Positions 63,705 to 64,000 of a DNA stretch of 64,000 nucleotides are shown piece by piece. Location: assembly GCA_963713805.1 (NCBI GenBank), contig CAVQNF010000001.1, forward strand, positions 85,574-149,573. The letters run 5' to 3'. The DNA is from GAS188 sp963713805 (GTDB taxonomy: Bacteria > Pseudomonadota > Alphaproteobacteria > Rhizobiales > Beijerinckiaceae). Numbering within the stretch: position 1 is the first letter of the stretch; each line of letters begins with the position of its first letter. Under the pieces are notes generated by a model that searched no databases, was not told the origin of the DNA, and saw only the letters and a list, made by a program, of their open reading frames with translations. The position numbers and the translations under genes were made by a program.

Positions 63705-64000
63705 AGGTGCACTTCACTGACCGCGCAACGGATGATTTGGAAGCCATCCACGCTTACCTCGTTGTGCGCAGCCTCCTCGGTGCTCGCAACGTGCAGCTTG
63801 CCATGCAATCGACCTTCACCCAGCTTGCCGACTTCCCTATCTTGGCCATGAGCAAACCACGCCGATGCTGCGCAAAATCGGCGTGCCGCGCTATCCGTTA
63901 AATGTCTATTAGGAGCTGCTGGCTGCGCGACCATCTTCGCCGAAAAAGCGTCGGGCAAGTTGACGAGCTGGCAACAGCGCCAAGCGTTACTCGTTACGCC
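63701..64000 (+). pseudogene. RelE/ParE-type toxin, frameshifted, reaching the window edge
   Basis: The GTG at 63701 starts KVHFTDRATDDLEAIHAYLV, then GARNVQLAMQSTFTQLADFP, a ParE N-terminus. Near 63840 the frame shifts: the neighbouring frame carries LGHEQTTPMLRKIGVPRYPL and then meets a TAG. A third frame carries CATIFAEKASGKLTSWQQRQ up to the edge. The normal fold is spread over all three frames, so the toxin is inactive as written. The end is outside or at the window edge. Confidence 0.68.

Overview
The window reads as a high-GC alphaproteobacterial chromosome, most likely Hyphomicrobiales (Rhizobiales), possibly close to Beijerinckiaceae or Methylocystaceae. The evidence is gene order and gene content: trpD-trpC-moaC with moeA nearby, rlpA-dac-tmk-holB-metG-tatD-MBL, folA-hflK-hflC-DUF2065-degP, MipZ next to YidD, and a MoxR/DUF58/SpoIIM/RDD/DUF4129/DUF4350 operon. 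The genus is inferred, not shown.

Layout. 0-5 kb: end of a NUDIX gene, xthA, a GNAT acetyltransferase, a TPR membrane protein (frameshifted), a LivH-type permease with an unusual N-terminal domain, and hemB. 5-10 kb: a hicAB toxin-antitoxin pair whose frames have merged, moeA, a secreted GlcG/HbpS-like protein, and trpD followed by one continuous trpC-moaC reading frame. 10-14 kb: urease ureDABC, with ureD broken and no ureEFG. 14-22 kb: rlpA, dac, tmk, holB, metG, tatD, MBL. 22-29 kb (minus strand): thrS, folA, hflK, hflC, DUF2065, degP. 29-34 kb: an orphan LivJ-like binding protein with an amber codon, higBA beside a glycosyltransferase remnant, mipZ, yidD and a small Cys-rich secreted protein. 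34-38 kb: a UgpC-type ABC ATPase, a broken 2-hydroxyacid dehydrogenase and two tandem membrane paralogues. 38-44.5 kb: the MoxR/DUF58 operon. 44.5-49 kb: a lipid A/envelope glycolipid locus (ArnT-like, a PAP2-GT2 fusion, LAB_N protein) and a broken Tat-exported dienelactone hydrolase. 49-53 kb: subtilase, anti-sigma factor, ECF sigma factor and, divergently, a glycine-rich secreted protein.

53-64 kb is a decayed accessory region. It holds two 99%-identical copies of a ~380-bp inverted-repeat element carrying a DUF559 nuclease remnant, an IS110 transposase stub, an autotransporter relic, an aromatic-amino-acid-decarboxylase relic, an intact DUF2189 membrane protein, a heavily frameshifted molybdenum hydroxylase operon (CoxL/M/S-like with a fused CoxG domain) and a ParDE-like toxin-antitoxin pair whose toxin is broken.

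A window-wide feature is the number of coding disruptions: single-base indels in at least a dozen otherwise well-conserved genes and two in-frame TAG codons in the same sequence context. Core translation and replication genes (metG, thrS, holB, tmk, hemB, folA) are intact. Real gene decay and sequencing/assembly error cannot be separated from the sequence alone, so frameshifted genes are reported with the position of each break.
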